11,236 nt of DNA from JAHFOW01 sp964370795. GTDB lineage: Bacteria; Planctomycetota; Brocadiia; Brocadiales; Brocadiaceae. This document shows positions 1 through 7,372 of the stretch, one piece after another. A program made the translations under genes and the position numbers. The DNA lies in contig CAYJME010000098.1 of assembly GCA_964370795.1 (NCBI GenBank), positions 1-11,236 of the forward strand, given 5' to 3'. How positions within the stretch are numbered: the first letter of the stretch is position 1; the number at the start of each line of letters is the position of its first letter. The notes beneath the pieces are model-generated. The model was not told the origin of the DNA and searched no databases. It saw only the letters and a program-made list of their open reading frames with translations.

Positions 1-199
1 TGTTTTTTCTTACACCGGAAAGAATCTCCACGCGGTCTTCTTCAATCTGCATCCTCCCCCCCCTGCCAACCCCCCCCTGCCTTCGTTTTAATTCCGTATT
101 TATAACCGACTCGTCAATTAGTACCCCCGACGGAAATCCTTCAACGATTGCAATCAAACATTTCCCGTGTGATTCCCCAGCAGTTTTAAAATATAACAT
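1..199 (-). CDS. aroC: Chorismate synthase, N-terminal part (runs off left edge)
   Basis: Chorismate synthase converts 5-enolpyruvylshikimate-3-phosphate to chorismate, the last step of the shikimate pathway, using reduced FMN in the cytoplasm. The minus strand translates as MLYFKTAGESHGK..., followed by IVEGFPSG, RRQGGVGRGGRM, EEDRVEILSGV. The TAGESHG start with its conserved His, the RRQGGxGRGGRM block and the DRVEILSGV block are hallmarks of AroC. About 66 of the usual 350-400 residues are present; the rest lies left of position 1. Two tandem ATGs (202-200 and 199-197) are possible starts. GGAG (complement of 207-210) lies 7 bases before the second and only 4 before the first, and family members usually begin M-L/R-x-F, so the second is preferred. 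Odd: the RRQGG and GRGGR codons contain two runs of eight G (complement of 70-77 and 56-63). It is divergent from the permease gene at 318. Confidence 0.93.
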   Translation of the reverse strand, partial: MLYFKTAGESHGKCLIAIVEGFPSGVLIDESVINTELKRRQGGVGRGGRMQIEEDRVEILSGVRKN

Positions 200-256
200 C
201 ATACATCTCCGATGACAGATTTATTATTTCATTGCCTAATAAAAATAATTTAGTTA

Positions 257-265
257 TGCTAGAAT
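257..265 (+). promoter_or_regulatory. Possible extended -10 promoter for the permease gene
   Basis: TGCTAGAAT reads as an extended -10 (TGn plus TAGAAT), 52 bases before the permease ATG at 318, in the A+T-rich gap between two divergent genes. No good -35 lies at 16-18 bases; TTGCCT at 232-237 is too far away. Motif match only. Confidence 0.3.
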
Positions 266-317
266 TTTTAAATTATATATTTTATACCTTCATTTAACAA
301 TGTAAAATTCCGTCCTT

Positions 318-1580
318 ATGTATAAACTATTTATCAGTTTCCGGTACTTACGCAGCAGAAAAATATCGTTTTTTGCAGTAGCTGGCGTTGCCGTTGGGGT
401 CATGACCCTTATTGTCGTACTCTCGGTGATGAACGGTTTCGACCAGGAACTCCGGAGCAGGATTCGAGGCACCCTCGCCCATATCATTATCCAGAAAGGT
501 GGCATGTATGGACTCGATGACTACAAACAGGTAATGGAAAAGGTAAAAACATTTGAACACGTCTCTGCCTGCGCACCTTATATGGAAGGCCCGGCACTGA
601 TCAAACTACGGGGAAGAAAGGAATTTGTTTACTTTAAGGGTATTGACCCTGAAGCAGAAGCGCGGGTAAGTGATTTTGAGTCGTATATTACGCCATTTGG
701 AAACCATCCCAGTGATTTATTAAAAACACACGGAGAAAAAAACACGGCAAGCGTCTTCGTTGGTTCAGAGTTAATGAGACTTGGGCAAGGGGATCCGGAA
801 AAAAACCCTTGATGTTTTATTCAGAACGGCGAACAGATTGTGCTTGTCACATTAAAAGAGTGGGATAAAATTAGCGTCAAGGCATTTATCGTTGCCGGGA
901 AATTCAAATCAGGCATGTATGATTTCGATAAGAACTATGTATATATTCCGCTCACCATTGCGCAGGAACTCGCTGGCTCAAAGGAAAAAGACGCCGTCAC
1001 GGGCATTAGTGTGAAATTGGATGACTACCGTTACGCCAACGAGGTACGGGATAAAATACAGACTGCATTAGGCTACGAATATTTTGTACAAACATGGGAA
1101 GATGCCAGAAGGACATTTTTAACCGCAGTCATGATGGAAAGGAGAGTGATGGCATTTATCCTCTTTTTTATCATTGTTGTTGCAGGATTTAATATCCTGG
1201 CCATTCTCACCATGATCGTCCTGGAAAAATCTAAAGATATTGGAATTTTAAAAGCGCTGGGCGCAACCACGCAAGGTATAATGTCCATTTTTCTGTTAAA
1301 TGGACTCCTCATCGGAAGTATTGGCGCCAGTATTGGAGTCGCAATTGGACTATCATTCACATTAAAGATCAACTGGCTGGAAAGCACCCTGTATACGCTC
1401 ACAGGTTGGCGGCCATTCCCGCCTGAGGTATATTATTTTAACCAAATCCCAACGGTAATAAATCCACTGAGCATTACACTCACATCGGTTATCGCCATTG
1501 TAAGTAGTGTGGTCTTTAGCATCTATCCTGCTTTAAGGGCGGCACGGCTTGATCCCGTGGAAACATTGCGTTATGAATAA
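318..1580 (+). pseudogene. LolC/LolE-family lipoprotein-release ABC transporter permease, interrupted by an in-frame TGA
   Basis: This is an inner-membrane permease of the FtsX/MacB superfamily. LolC/LolE proteins work with the ATPase LolD to extract lipoproteins from the inner membrane. The reading frame at 318-812 (164 codons) and the one resuming at 840 belong to the same frame, separated only by TGA at 810-812; joined they give about 420 residues, the normal family length. The N-terminal half has a membrane helix at about residues 16-38 (FFAVAGVAVGVMTLIVVLSV) and the start of the periplasmic domain. The C-terminal half has three membrane helices, a coupling-helix motif (EKSKDIGILKALGAT, fused residues about 303-317) and the family ending YPALRAARLDPVETLRYE. 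Residues on both sides of the TGA (GDPEKNP / CFIQNGEQIVLVTL) look like uninterrupted coding sequence, so this is a nonsense change, a pair of compensating small indels near the A7 run at 799-805, or a sequence error. No LolD ATPase gene is adjacent. The ATG at 318 has no clear Shine-Dalgarno. Confidence 0.85.
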
Positions 1581-1607
1581 CCGTAATTTCTATTCTCATC
1601 AAATCTA

Positions 1608-1636
1608 TTGACAGACTTCACGAGTACTGATAGCAT
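1608..1636 (+). promoter_or_regulatory. Sigma70-type promoter for the J-domain/purC unit
   Basis: A perfect -35 TTGACA (1608-1613), a 17-base spacer and TAGCAT (1631-1636, four of six matches to TATAAT) lie in the 131-base gap after the permease. Transcription would start near 1643, leaving a leader of about 70 bases before the GTG at 1712. Confidence 0.5.
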
Positions 1637-1711
1637 TTATGTGAATAATTCTTCCGGGTATTGTTTTCATTTGTTTGTACCTTTAATTAGTTAAAAGAAA
1701 AGATATTAATT

Positions 1712-2533
1712 GTGGTAAATTACTACGACATACTTGAAGTAGGCTATGAGGTAAGCATAGAAGAGATTAAACATTCATTTCGTTCGCTTATCAAAAAATA
1801 TCATCCTGATATACACAGCTCAAATAAACCGTGGGCTGAATCAAAGACTAAGACCATCATCCAGGCTTATAAGATACTTTCTGATGCTACAACCCGTAAA
1901 CAGTATGATCAGTTGCACAGGCATCACTTCCAATATCACAAAACAACAAAAACTCGTGAAAAAGAAGACCCCACAACAAAAGAAGAACTTATTAAGGCAA
2001 AGGTAAAGTCCATTTTCACCGACCTTTTAAATGGTCATACGCACAATGCTATAGAAAATTACGAGCGCTTGTTAAAAGAATTTACACATCTTGATTGCTT
2101 TTTACACCTCAATCATCGCGACTATATCGATTGCAAATTCCTGCTGGCCGAAGCGTATGAAAAATTAAAAGAATATGAGACTGCCGCCAGATTCTATGAA
2201 CTTATCCTGGAAAAGGGGGAAAACGCCGCCCACCGCGGTCATCTGTTTGATGAGATTAAAGAACGGATAAGAAACATCTATTGCCGCAGACTGACAAAGA
2301 ATGTAGAGCCGGAAAAGGCGCTGGACTACTATGAAAAAGTTCTAACGCTCAACCTATGCAAAAGTGAAAATGCCTTTATTTACAAAAAGATGGCAGAATG
2401 CTATCTGATTTTGAATGAATACGAAAAGGCCGCCGATCACTTAAATATGGCGATATCACTAAAGCCCAATATCCAAGGCGCCGGCAAACTCAAAACAAAA
2501 CTTAAACAATACATACCAGACTTTGTTTTATAA
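1712..2533 (+). CDS. J-domain (DnaJ-like) protein with C-terminal TPR repeats
   Basis: The 273-residue protein begins with a canonical J domain at about residues 3-67 (YYDILEV..., with HPD at 31-33, then ILSDATTRKQYDQL). The HPD tripeptide is the element by which J proteins stimulate Hsp70 (DnaK) ATPase. A charged linker (about 72-95) leads to a helical region with TPR-like repeats at about 140-168, 185-215 and 221-252 (for example KKMAECYLILNEYEKAADHL followed by AISLKP), typical of protein-protein docking. The Gly/Phe linker, zinc-finger and client-binding C-terminal domains of full DnaJ are absent, so this is a specialised co-chaperone rather than dnaJ itself. No signal peptide is visible. 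The GTG start places the J domain at the N-terminus as usual; the Shine-Dalgarno is weak. It ends 9 bases before purC, so the two are probably one operon. Client and partner are unknown. Confidence 0.85.
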   Translation: MVNYYDILEVGYEVSIEEIKHSFRSLIKKYHPDIHSSNKPWAESKTKTIIQAYKILSDATTRKQYDQLHRHHFQYHKTTKTREKEDPTTKEELIKAKVKSIFTDLLNGHTHNAIENYERLLKEFTHLDCFLHLNHRDYIDCKFLLAEAYEKLKEYETAARFYELILEKGENAAHRGHLFDEIKERIRNIYCRRLTKNVEPEKALDYYEKVLTLNLCKSENAFIYKKMAECYLILNEYEKAADHLNMAISLKPNIQGAGKLKTKLKQYIPDFVL

Positions 2534-2542
2534 TAGAAAACC

Positions 2543-3448
2543 GTGACAAGAGAAACAACCCCACTTCTTTCTACACAGATTCCAGAGCTCAAACTTTACA
2601 ACCGTGGTAAGGTTCGTGACATCTACGAAGTAAACGATGCACTATTGATCGTTGCTACAGATCGCGTATCGGCCTTTGACGTTGTTCTGCCCAATGGCAT
2701 TCCCTACAAAGGAAATGTACTCACAGGACTTTCAGAATTCTGGTTCAAGTACACTACAGATATTACCGGGAACCATCTCATCACCACGCAGATAGAACGC
2801 ATGAACAGTACCTCTGTTTTAAAGCATAGGGATATTTTGCAGGGTCGTTCCATGCTCGTAAAAAAGGTCAAGGTGTTCCCGGTAGAGTTTGTTATTCGTG
2901 GTTATCTGGCCGGTTCCGGCTGGAAGGAATATCAACAAGCACAATCAATCTGTGGAATAAAACTGCCGCCGGGACTCAAAGAATCCGATAAACTTCCGGA
3001 ACCCATCTTTACCCCCTCGACAAAGGCAACTACGGGACATGATGAAAACATTCCTTTTTCCATGGTCGTTGAATTGATTGGAAAGAAGTATGCGGAAGAA
3101 TTAAAAGAAAAAAGCATCCGGATTTATCTCAAGGCCAGCGAATACGCACGAAGTAAGGGCATCATCATCTGTGACACCAAATTCGAATGGGGCGTTACAA
3201 ACGATAATAAAACAATCCTGGTCGATGAGGCGCTTACGCCGGATTCCTCACGTTTCTGGCCTCTGGAAAGCTATAAACCAGGAAGGTCACAGATTTCTTA
3301 CGACAAACAATTCATTCGCGACTATCTTGAAACTATCCACTGGGACAAAAAGCCGCCAGCGCCAACACTTCCCCCTGATATCATCCAGAAGACATCAGAA
3401 AAATACCTGAATGCCTATAAAACACTTACCGGAAAAAACCTGGTATAA
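2543..3448 (+). CDS. purC: Phosphoribosylaminoimidazole-succinocarboxamide synthase (SAICAR synthetase)
   Basis: This enzyme condenses CAIR with aspartate using ATP to form SAICAR in de novo purine synthesis, in the cytoplasm. Diagnostic segments are GKVRDIYEV (residues 22-30, nucleotide-binding loop), ATDRVSAFDVVLPNGIPYKG (38-57), PVEFVIRGYLAGSGWKEYQ (113-131), EPIFTPSTKATTGHDENI (153-170), IICDTKFEWG (208-217) and DEALTPDSSRFWP (228-240). At 301 residues it belongs to the longer PurC form (about 290-305) rather than the roughly 240-residue E. coli form. It starts at GTG 9 bases after the J-domain gene and lacks a strong Shine-Dalgarno, so translational coupling is plausible. No other pur gene is in the window. 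Confidence 0.97.
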   Translation: MTRETTPLLSTQIPELKLYNRGKVRDIYEVNDALLIVATDRVSAFDVVLPNGIPYKGNVLTGLSEFWFKYTTDITGNHLITTQIERMNSTSVLKHRDILQGRSMLVKKVKVFPVEFVIRGYLAGSGWKEYQQAQSICGIKLPPGLKESDKLPEPIFTPSTKATTGHDENIPFSMVVELIGKKYAEELKEKSIRIYLKASEYARSKGIIICDTKFEWGVTNDNKTILVDEALTPDSSRFWPLESYKPGRSQISYDKQFIRDYLETIHWDKKPPAPTLPPDIIQKTSEKYLNAYKTLTGKNLV

Positions 3449-3599
3449 AGTCCTTATAACGCTAACAAATTGAATTGATGTATGTCAGGCTTTAGTCGTT
3501 TTATTAAACCCATGATGGAGCCTTTACAACAGTGAATAGTTGCCCTGCACTCCTATTTATGGCAATTCTCACATATGATAAAATTCCTGAGTATTAAAT

Positions 3600-4409
3600 A
3601 TGAAACCAAATCCAGACGATTTCAAAAAATATCTCGAAGTTGCACAGACAGCCGCACTTCAGGCCGGAGTTGTTTTAAAAGAGCATTTTAGAAAATTAGA
3701 CCCCTCCATGATCAATGAAAAGTCCAGACATGATTTCGTCACCCATGTAGACAGGCAGTCTGAAGATATTATCAAAGCCCACATACGGCGCCATTTTAGC
3801 GGTCATGCCATACTTGCCGAAGAGTCTTCCGCAGAAGAGAATACTTCCCCATACCTGTGGATTATCGATCCCCTTGATGGCACCCTAAACTATATCCACG
3901 GTCTGCCGAGTTTTGCCATCTCCATTGCCTTACAAATTCAGGGGGATTTGACCGTCGGTCTCATTTATGAGCCTTTGCGGGAGCATATTTACTCGGCCAT
4001 TAAAGGAAATGGGGCTTTCAGGAATGATAAACGTATTTGTGTCTCTTCATCCAACAACCTTAGTACCGCCCTGATTGCAACAGGCTTTCCCTTCAGGATA
4101 AAAGACATTATTGACCCATATCTCAAGGTATTTAAGGATTTATTCATGCAGGCCACAGGCATCAGAAGATGCGGTTCTGCCTGTCTCGACCTTGCATACA
4201 CAGCCGAAGGCATTTTCGGGGGGTTTTTTGAATATGGCCTGTCACCATGGGATATCGCAGCAGGCGTGCTCCTGGTTCAGGAGGCAGGTGGCAGTGTCAC
4301 TGATTTTAAAGGAAGTGGAGAATACATGAAGACCGGCAATGTCATTGCTGGCACAAAAGGAGTGCACCACGAAATGCTCCGGATAATTCAGAAGACATTT
4401 CAGCATTAA
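3600..4409 (+). CDS. Inositol-monophosphatase-family phosphatase (SuhB/HisN-like)
   Basis: This is a 269-residue Mg-dependent sugar-phosphate phosphatase of the IMPase fold. Metal-binding motifs are intact: LAEESS with Glu74/Glu75; IIDPLDGTLNYIHGLP with Asp90 and Asp93 in the DPLDGT core (90-95); and SPWDIAAGVLLVQEAGG with Trp217-Asp218. The length is typical. The substrate cannot be read from sequence: inositol-1-phosphate, histidinol-phosphate, fructose-1,6-bisphosphate and 3'-phosphoadenosine phosphate are all hydrolysed within this superfamily, so I give no symbol. Residue 164 onward (PFRIKD, then RRCGSACLDLAYTAEG) agrees with the SuhB/IMPase subgroup. The 151-base gap after purC suggests its own promoter; TATGAT at 3574-3579 is a possible -10 but has no convincing -35. 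The ATG at 3600 lacks a clear ribosome site. Confidence 0.93.
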   Translation: MKPNPDDFKKYLEVAQTAALQAGVVLKEHFRKLDPSMINEKSRHDFVTHVDRQSEDIIKAHIRRHFSGHAILAEESSAEENTSPYLWIIDPLDGTLNYIHGLPSFAISIALQIQGDLTVGLIYEPLREHIYSAIKGNGAFRNDKRICVSSSNNLSTALIATGFPFRIKDIIDPYLKVFKDLFMQATGIRRCGSACLDLAYTAEGIFGGFFEYGLSPWDIAAGVLLVQEAGGSVTDFKGSGEYMKTGNVIAGTKGVHHEMLRIIQKTFQH

Positions 4410-4505
4410 CAAATAAGTTCAACAAGTTTGCGATTCCCACAATTAACATGTTTGAACAATTGTAACAATTTGGTTTTTCCTTATTTCTCAAAAATTTTAT
4501 TTCAC

Positions 4506-4510
4506 AGGAG
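4506..4510 (+). promoter_or_regulatory. Ribosome binding site that decides the GlcG-like start
   Basis: AGGAG abuts the ATG at 4511 with no spacer but stands 9 bases before the in-frame ATG at 4520. Normal spacing favours 4520 as the real start. Confidence 0.6.
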
Positions 4511-4519
4511 ATGGGTGTC

Positions 4520-5281
4520 ATGAAGCGCTTTAAAGTAATTTTCAATGGTTTTATTGCATCACTATTTTTTGTTGCCTTATTTTCGCCATCGTCTTTCGCG
4601 AGTAGTCTGCCTTCTCACGCGGAACTCCAGGAAACCCTCAGGGCGGTAGTGAAGGAGAATAATGGCGGATTCGGTTTTCATATGTGGGCAACGGTGGTAG
4701 ATCGGGACGGTGTCGTTAAAGCCGTGGTGTTTTCCGGAAATGATCGGGGAGACCAATGGCCCGGCAGCCGCGTTATTTCTGCGCAAAAGGCAAATACCGC
4801 TAACGCCTTCAGTCTGCCGGGATTTGCTTTGTCAACCGCAAATCTGTTTTCCGCCGTACAACCAGGTGGCAGTCTATATGGTTTACAGGAGAGTAATCCG
4901 GTTTCTCCGGAAGTAGCATATCAGGGTTCATCCGAAAAATTTGGGACGGAAAAAGACCCTATGGTCGGACATAAGATAGGCGGGGTTAATATATTTGGCG
5001 GAGGTTTGGCGCTTTACAACAGTGAAGGAAAACTCGTTGGGGCTTTAGGTGTGAGCGGCGATAGTTCTTGCGCTGATCACAATATCGCATGGAAGGTGCG
5101 GCATGGACTGAATCTGGACTACGTTCCGGCAGGGGTTAGCACAACAAAAGACGATAACATTGTCTATGACATCACCAATGGGATCAGCGCAAGTGGTTGG
5201 GGCCATCCGCAATGCACTCCCGAAGCGGCTCGTGTTGCCCGTGAATTCCCCAAAACGCATCCCGTAAGAAAAACAAATTAA
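4520..5281 (+). CDS. Secreted GlcG/HbpS-like (heme-binding-type) domain protein
   Basis: The protein has 253 residues from the preferred start; an in-frame ATG at 4511 would add three. An N-terminal signal peptide is clear: MKRFKVIFNGF, a hydrophobic stretch IASLFFVALF, then SPSSFASS with likely cleavage near FA/SS. The mature part matches the GlcG/HbpS (DUF336) fold: an early helix, VVDRDGVVKAVVFSG, AQKANTANAF, GGVNIFGGGLALYNSEGKLVGALGVSG and a final helix with CADHNIAWKVRHGL. HbpS in Streptomyces binds heme and senses redox stress, but many family members are uncharacterised, so heme binding here is only possible. Two cysteines (about 179 and 231 from this start) could matter in the periplasm. 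Insertions relative to the roughly 140-residue GlcG core make it long. It lies 24 bases before the secreted RCC1 gene and is probably co-transcribed with it. Confidence 0.78.
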   Translation: MKRFKVIFNGFIASLFFVALFSPSSFASSLPSHAELQETLRAVVKENNGGFGFHMWATVVDRDGVVKAVVFSGNDRGDQWPGSRVISAQKANTANAFSLPGFALSTANLFSAVQPGGSLYGLQESNPVSPEVAYQGSSEKFGTEKDPMVGHKIGGVNIFGGGLALYNSEGKLVGALGVSGDSSCADHNIAWKVRHGLNLDYVPAGVSTTKDDNIVYDITNGISASGWGHPQCTPEAARVAREFPKTHPVRKTN

Positions 5282-5305
5282 AATTCAAAATACAGGGACA
5301 CGATT

Positions 5306-6463
5306 ATGAAAAACCACTTTTTCAGCCCGATATACACCAGACTTAACACCTTATGCTGGTTTTCAATCTCATTTTTCGTAGTTTTGCTTTTTAGTACAAT
5401 CACCTCTGCATCGACAATCGTGCAGATATCCGGTGGAGGTTTTCATAGCCTGGTTTTAAAATCGGATGGCACCGTTTGGGCTTGGGGACTCAATATACAT
5501 GGTCAGCTTGGGGATGGAACAAACACCGACAGGAAGACACCGGTACAGGTAAAGGGATTAAACCATGTTACGGCAATCGCAGGAGGGGTGTGGCACAGTA
5601 TTGCCTTGAAAACAGATGGCACGGTCTGGGCATGGGGCGGCAACTGGGCAGGGCAACTGGGAGACGGCACAACAAAGAGCTGGAACACCCCTGTTCAGGT
5701 AAGCGGACTTAATAACGTCACCGCAATTGCCACAAAAGGACAGCACAGTCTTGCCCTGAAGTCAGATGGCGCCGTTTGGGCATGGGGAAGAAACACATAC
5801 GGACAATTGGGAGACGGGACCACGAGCGATAGGAACATACCGGTACAGACAAGGGTACTCAAGGACATCATTTCCATTGCCGGAGGGGGATATCATAGCC
5901 TTGCACAGAAGGCAGATGGTACTATCTGGGCATGGGGACTTAACAAGTATGGACAAGTGGGAGATGGCGCCACCACAGACAGGGCAAGCCCCGTCATGGT
6001 GAGCGGACTTGTAGACGTCCGCGATATCAATGGTGGCGGAGATCACTGCATTATCCTGAAGAACAACGGCACCGTTTGGACATGGGGATTTAATCAGAGT
6101 GGCCAGTTGGGAGACGGTACAACCGACAACAGAAGTACCCCATTCCCCGTAAATGAGCTTAGAAATGCCTGTGCAATTGCCGGCGGAGGAGATCACACCC
6201 TTGTCCTGAAATCAGACGGAACTGCGTGGGGATGGGGAAGTAATAATAGCGGCCAGTTAGGAGATGGAACTATCTCAAATAAAGAAATACCTGCCCTTGT
6301 AAAAAACCTCGACTATGTTATTTCTGTTTCTTGTGGCGGACAACACAGCCTTGCCCTGAAAGCCGATGGTACTATGTGGGCTTGGGGGTTAAACAAAAAC
6401 GGTCAACTGGGAGACGGCTCGACATCAAACAGAAACACGCCGGTTCAGATAAGCATCAGATAA
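5306..6463 (+). CDS. Secreted RCC1-repeat seven-bladed beta-propeller protein
   Basis: The protein has 385 residues. A signal peptide (hydrophobic core FSISFFVVLLFSTITSAS, cleavage near residue 36) precedes seven RCC1 units of 50 residues starting at residues 40, 90, 140, 190, 240, 290 and 340; the last is 46 residues. The consensus is GGGxHSLALKSDGTVWAWGxNxxGQLGDGTTxxRxTPVQV. Seven units make exactly one closed RCC1 propeller. Eukaryotic RCC1 is a Ran exchange factor, but bacterial secreted RCC1 proteins have no Ran partner and are usually taken as binding or surface scaffolds; the function here is unknown. AGGGA at 5294-5298, 7 bases before the ATG, is a good ribosome site. There is no C-terminal sorting domain or anchor, so it is probably periplasmic or released. 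It follows the GlcG-like gene by 24 bases. Confidence 0.9.
   Translation: MKNHFFSPIYTRLNTLCWFSISFFVVLLFSTITSASTIVQISGGGFHSLVLKSDGTVWAWGLNIHGQLGDGTNTDRKTPVQVKGLNHVTAIAGGVWHSIALKTDGTVWAWGGNWAGQLGDGTTKSWNTPVQVSGLNNVTAIATKGQHSLALKSDGAVWAWGRNTYGQLGDGTTSDRNIPVQTRVLKDIISIAGGGYHSLAQKADGTIWAWGLNKYGQVGDGATTDRASPVMVSGLVDVRDINGGGDHCIILKNNGTVWTWGFNQSGQLGDGTTDNRSTPFPVNELRNACAIAGGGDHTLVLKSDGTAWGWGSNNSGQLGDGTISNKEIPALVKNLDYVISVSCGGQHSLALKADGTMWAWGLNKNGQLGDGSTSNRNTPVQISIR
5423..6460 (+). repeat. 150-bp in-frame tandem repeat, seven units (RCC1 blades)
   Basis: Seven consecutive 150-base units encode the RCC1 blades (last one 138 bases). Codons for GDGT, WAWG and LKSDGT stay similar between units, so homologous slippage could change blade number. 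Confidence 0.85.
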
Positions 6464-6566
6464 TCCTGTCTTTTCCTTACAACCTAAATTCTGCAAGTAA
6501 AAAAAGACAATATTCAGTAACCTCTTGTAATTATTAGATTTGTAACGTTCTCAGCAGAGTTTTTTT

Positions 6567-6594
6567 ATCACTTTTTACGTGATGGAAAATTTTT
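6567..6594 (+). terminator. Weak terminator-like hairpin after the RCC1 gene
   Basis: ATCAC (6567-6571) and GTGAT (6579-6583) form a 5-bp stem with a 7-base loop, followed by GGAAAA and a T5 run at 6590-6594. The T7 run at 6560-6566 just before the stem could serve the opposite strand as A's. The stem is short and the T-run is displaced, so the call is tentative. Confidence 0.25.
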
Positions 6595-6771
6595 CACAAA
6601 AAGTATTCCACTCCAATGAATACAACATTCAAGCGTTCTAAGGACAAATTCACTTGCAGAATTTAGGTACAACTTATACCTTTCGATGATATAAGTATCA
6701 CCAACCAACAATACAAAGTAATAATTTGGTTTTTTGAAAAATATCTACAGAAAACAAAAGAAAATAACAAT

Positions 6772-6803
6772 GCAGCCCCATGAGGGGCGATCTGTTTGTA
6801 GAA
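6772..6803 (+). repeat. Interspersed palindromic repeat, copy 1
   Basis: GCCCC-ATGA-GGGGC hairpin core (6775-6788), followed by the tail GATCTGTTTGTAGAAA. Same orientation as copy 2, opposite to copies 3 and 4. Confidence 0.65.
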
Positions 6804-6823
6804 ATAAAATACAAATATAACGA

Positions 6824-6845
6824 AAGCTCCGTAGGAGCGGCCTGA
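6824..6845 (+). repeat. Interspersed palindromic repeat, copy 2
   Basis: GCTCC-GTA-GGAGC core (6826-6838) followed by GGCCTG; the tail then diverges from CTGTTTGTAG. Confidence 0.6.
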
Positions 6846-6912
6846 AATATGCAGGTTCTGAAGAAATATGAAATTAAATAGGATAAAAAACATGTGTTTG
6901 AATAGATATGAT

Positions 6913-6937
6913 AAACAGGTCGCTCCTATGGAGCTCA
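6913..6937 (-). repeat. Interspersed palindromic repeat, copy 3 (inverted)
   Basis: Read on the minus strand it is AGCTCCATAGGAGC then GACCTGTTTAT; the core is at 6922-6934. The GACCTGTTT tail matches copy 1's GATCTGTTT. Confidence 0.65.
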
Positions 6938-6956
6938 ATACATTATTCGTACTCAA

Positions 6957-6987
6957 TGCTACAAACAGTTGGCCCCGAAGGAGCCAG
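6957..6987 (-). repeat. Interspersed palindromic repeat, copy 4 (inverted)
   Basis: Read on the minus strand it is GGCTCCTTCGGGGCC then AACTGTTTGTAGC; the stem contains a G-T wobble position. The CTGTTTGTAG tail is identical to copy 1. Confidence 0.65.
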
Positions 6988-7074
6988 AGGAAAACAAATG
7001 GATCTCGCAGAGACAACCATGCAGTTTTTGAAAATATCTGCCTTTGTTTGTCAATAAATCAGGTTTTACCTTTT

Positions 7075-7101
7075 GATGATTTGACCGTCTCCGTCATCAT
7101 C
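7075..7101. other. Hairpin of unknown role
   Basis: GATGAT and GAC (7075-7080, 7083-7085) pair with GTC-ATCATC (7093-7101) around the loop CGTCTCC, giving nine pairs with a 2-base bulge. TTCTT follows. It might be a weak terminator, or palindromic debris. Confidence 0.3.
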
Positions 7102-7120
7102 TTCTTACAGATCAAATCCC

Positions 7121-7279
7121 ATGCATCTTCTGGAAATAGGCTCGTACTTTGACGAAATAGACCCTCCTGCCGTAAGCCTGGCCTGTTCTCGCGTGGCAAA
7201 GCGCATGAATACGGATAAAAGATTTAAGAAAAGAATGATACAGTTAAAAGCTAAAGTGGAAAATGCCGCGGTAGAGTAG
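7121..7279 (+). CDS. Possible small ORF or gene remnant, 52 codons
   Basis: The frame reads MHLLEIGSYFDEIDPPAV..., continues through CSRVAKRMNTDKRFKKRM and ends KAKVENAAVE before TAG. Its composition (acidic start, basic amphipathic middle) looks more protein-like than the surrounding DNA. I do not recognise it. There is no Shine-Dalgarno before the ATG, and a stop lies only 13 codons upstream in frame, so it is more likely a decayed C-terminus than a working gene. Confidence 0.25.
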   Translation: MHLLEIGSYFDEIDPPAVSLACSRVAKRMNTDKRFKKRMIQLKAKVENAAVE

Positions 7280-7372
7280 TTGATATTAAAGATTAAACAG
7301 GTTGTCCGAGAATGTATTTGTATAGTTGGCACTATCAATGTCATTAAGTTAAGGATTATTTGTTCAAAACAA

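Noticed and set aside
810..812. Selenocysteine or genetic-code reassignment of TGA
   Set aside because: No SECIS-like hairpin was apparent just downstream, the residue is not at a redox site, and the other genes have no internal TGA. All intact plus-strand genes end in TAA, while the ATPase-TIR and RT genes end in TGA.
4458..4470. AATTG-TAA-CAATT dyad before the GlcG-like gene
   Set aside because: A 5-bp A+T stem with a 3-base loop is expected by chance in such A+T-rich DNA.
5762..6196. 144-codon antisense frame opposite the RCC1 gene
   Set aside because: It is a mirror of the repetitive codons (recurring CPNGAI/SQL pattern) and a shadow of a clear gene.
5423..6460. Regular tandem repeats resembling a CRISPR array
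   Set aside because: The 150-base period is in frame and encodes RCC1 blades; there are no short identical repeats with unique spacers.
6663..7016. 117-codon minus-strand open frame
   Set aside because: It translates the palindromic repeats (APHGA, SYGAF, IGAT segments) and poly-Phe/Ile from A+T-rich DNA, with no ribosome site or family resemblance.
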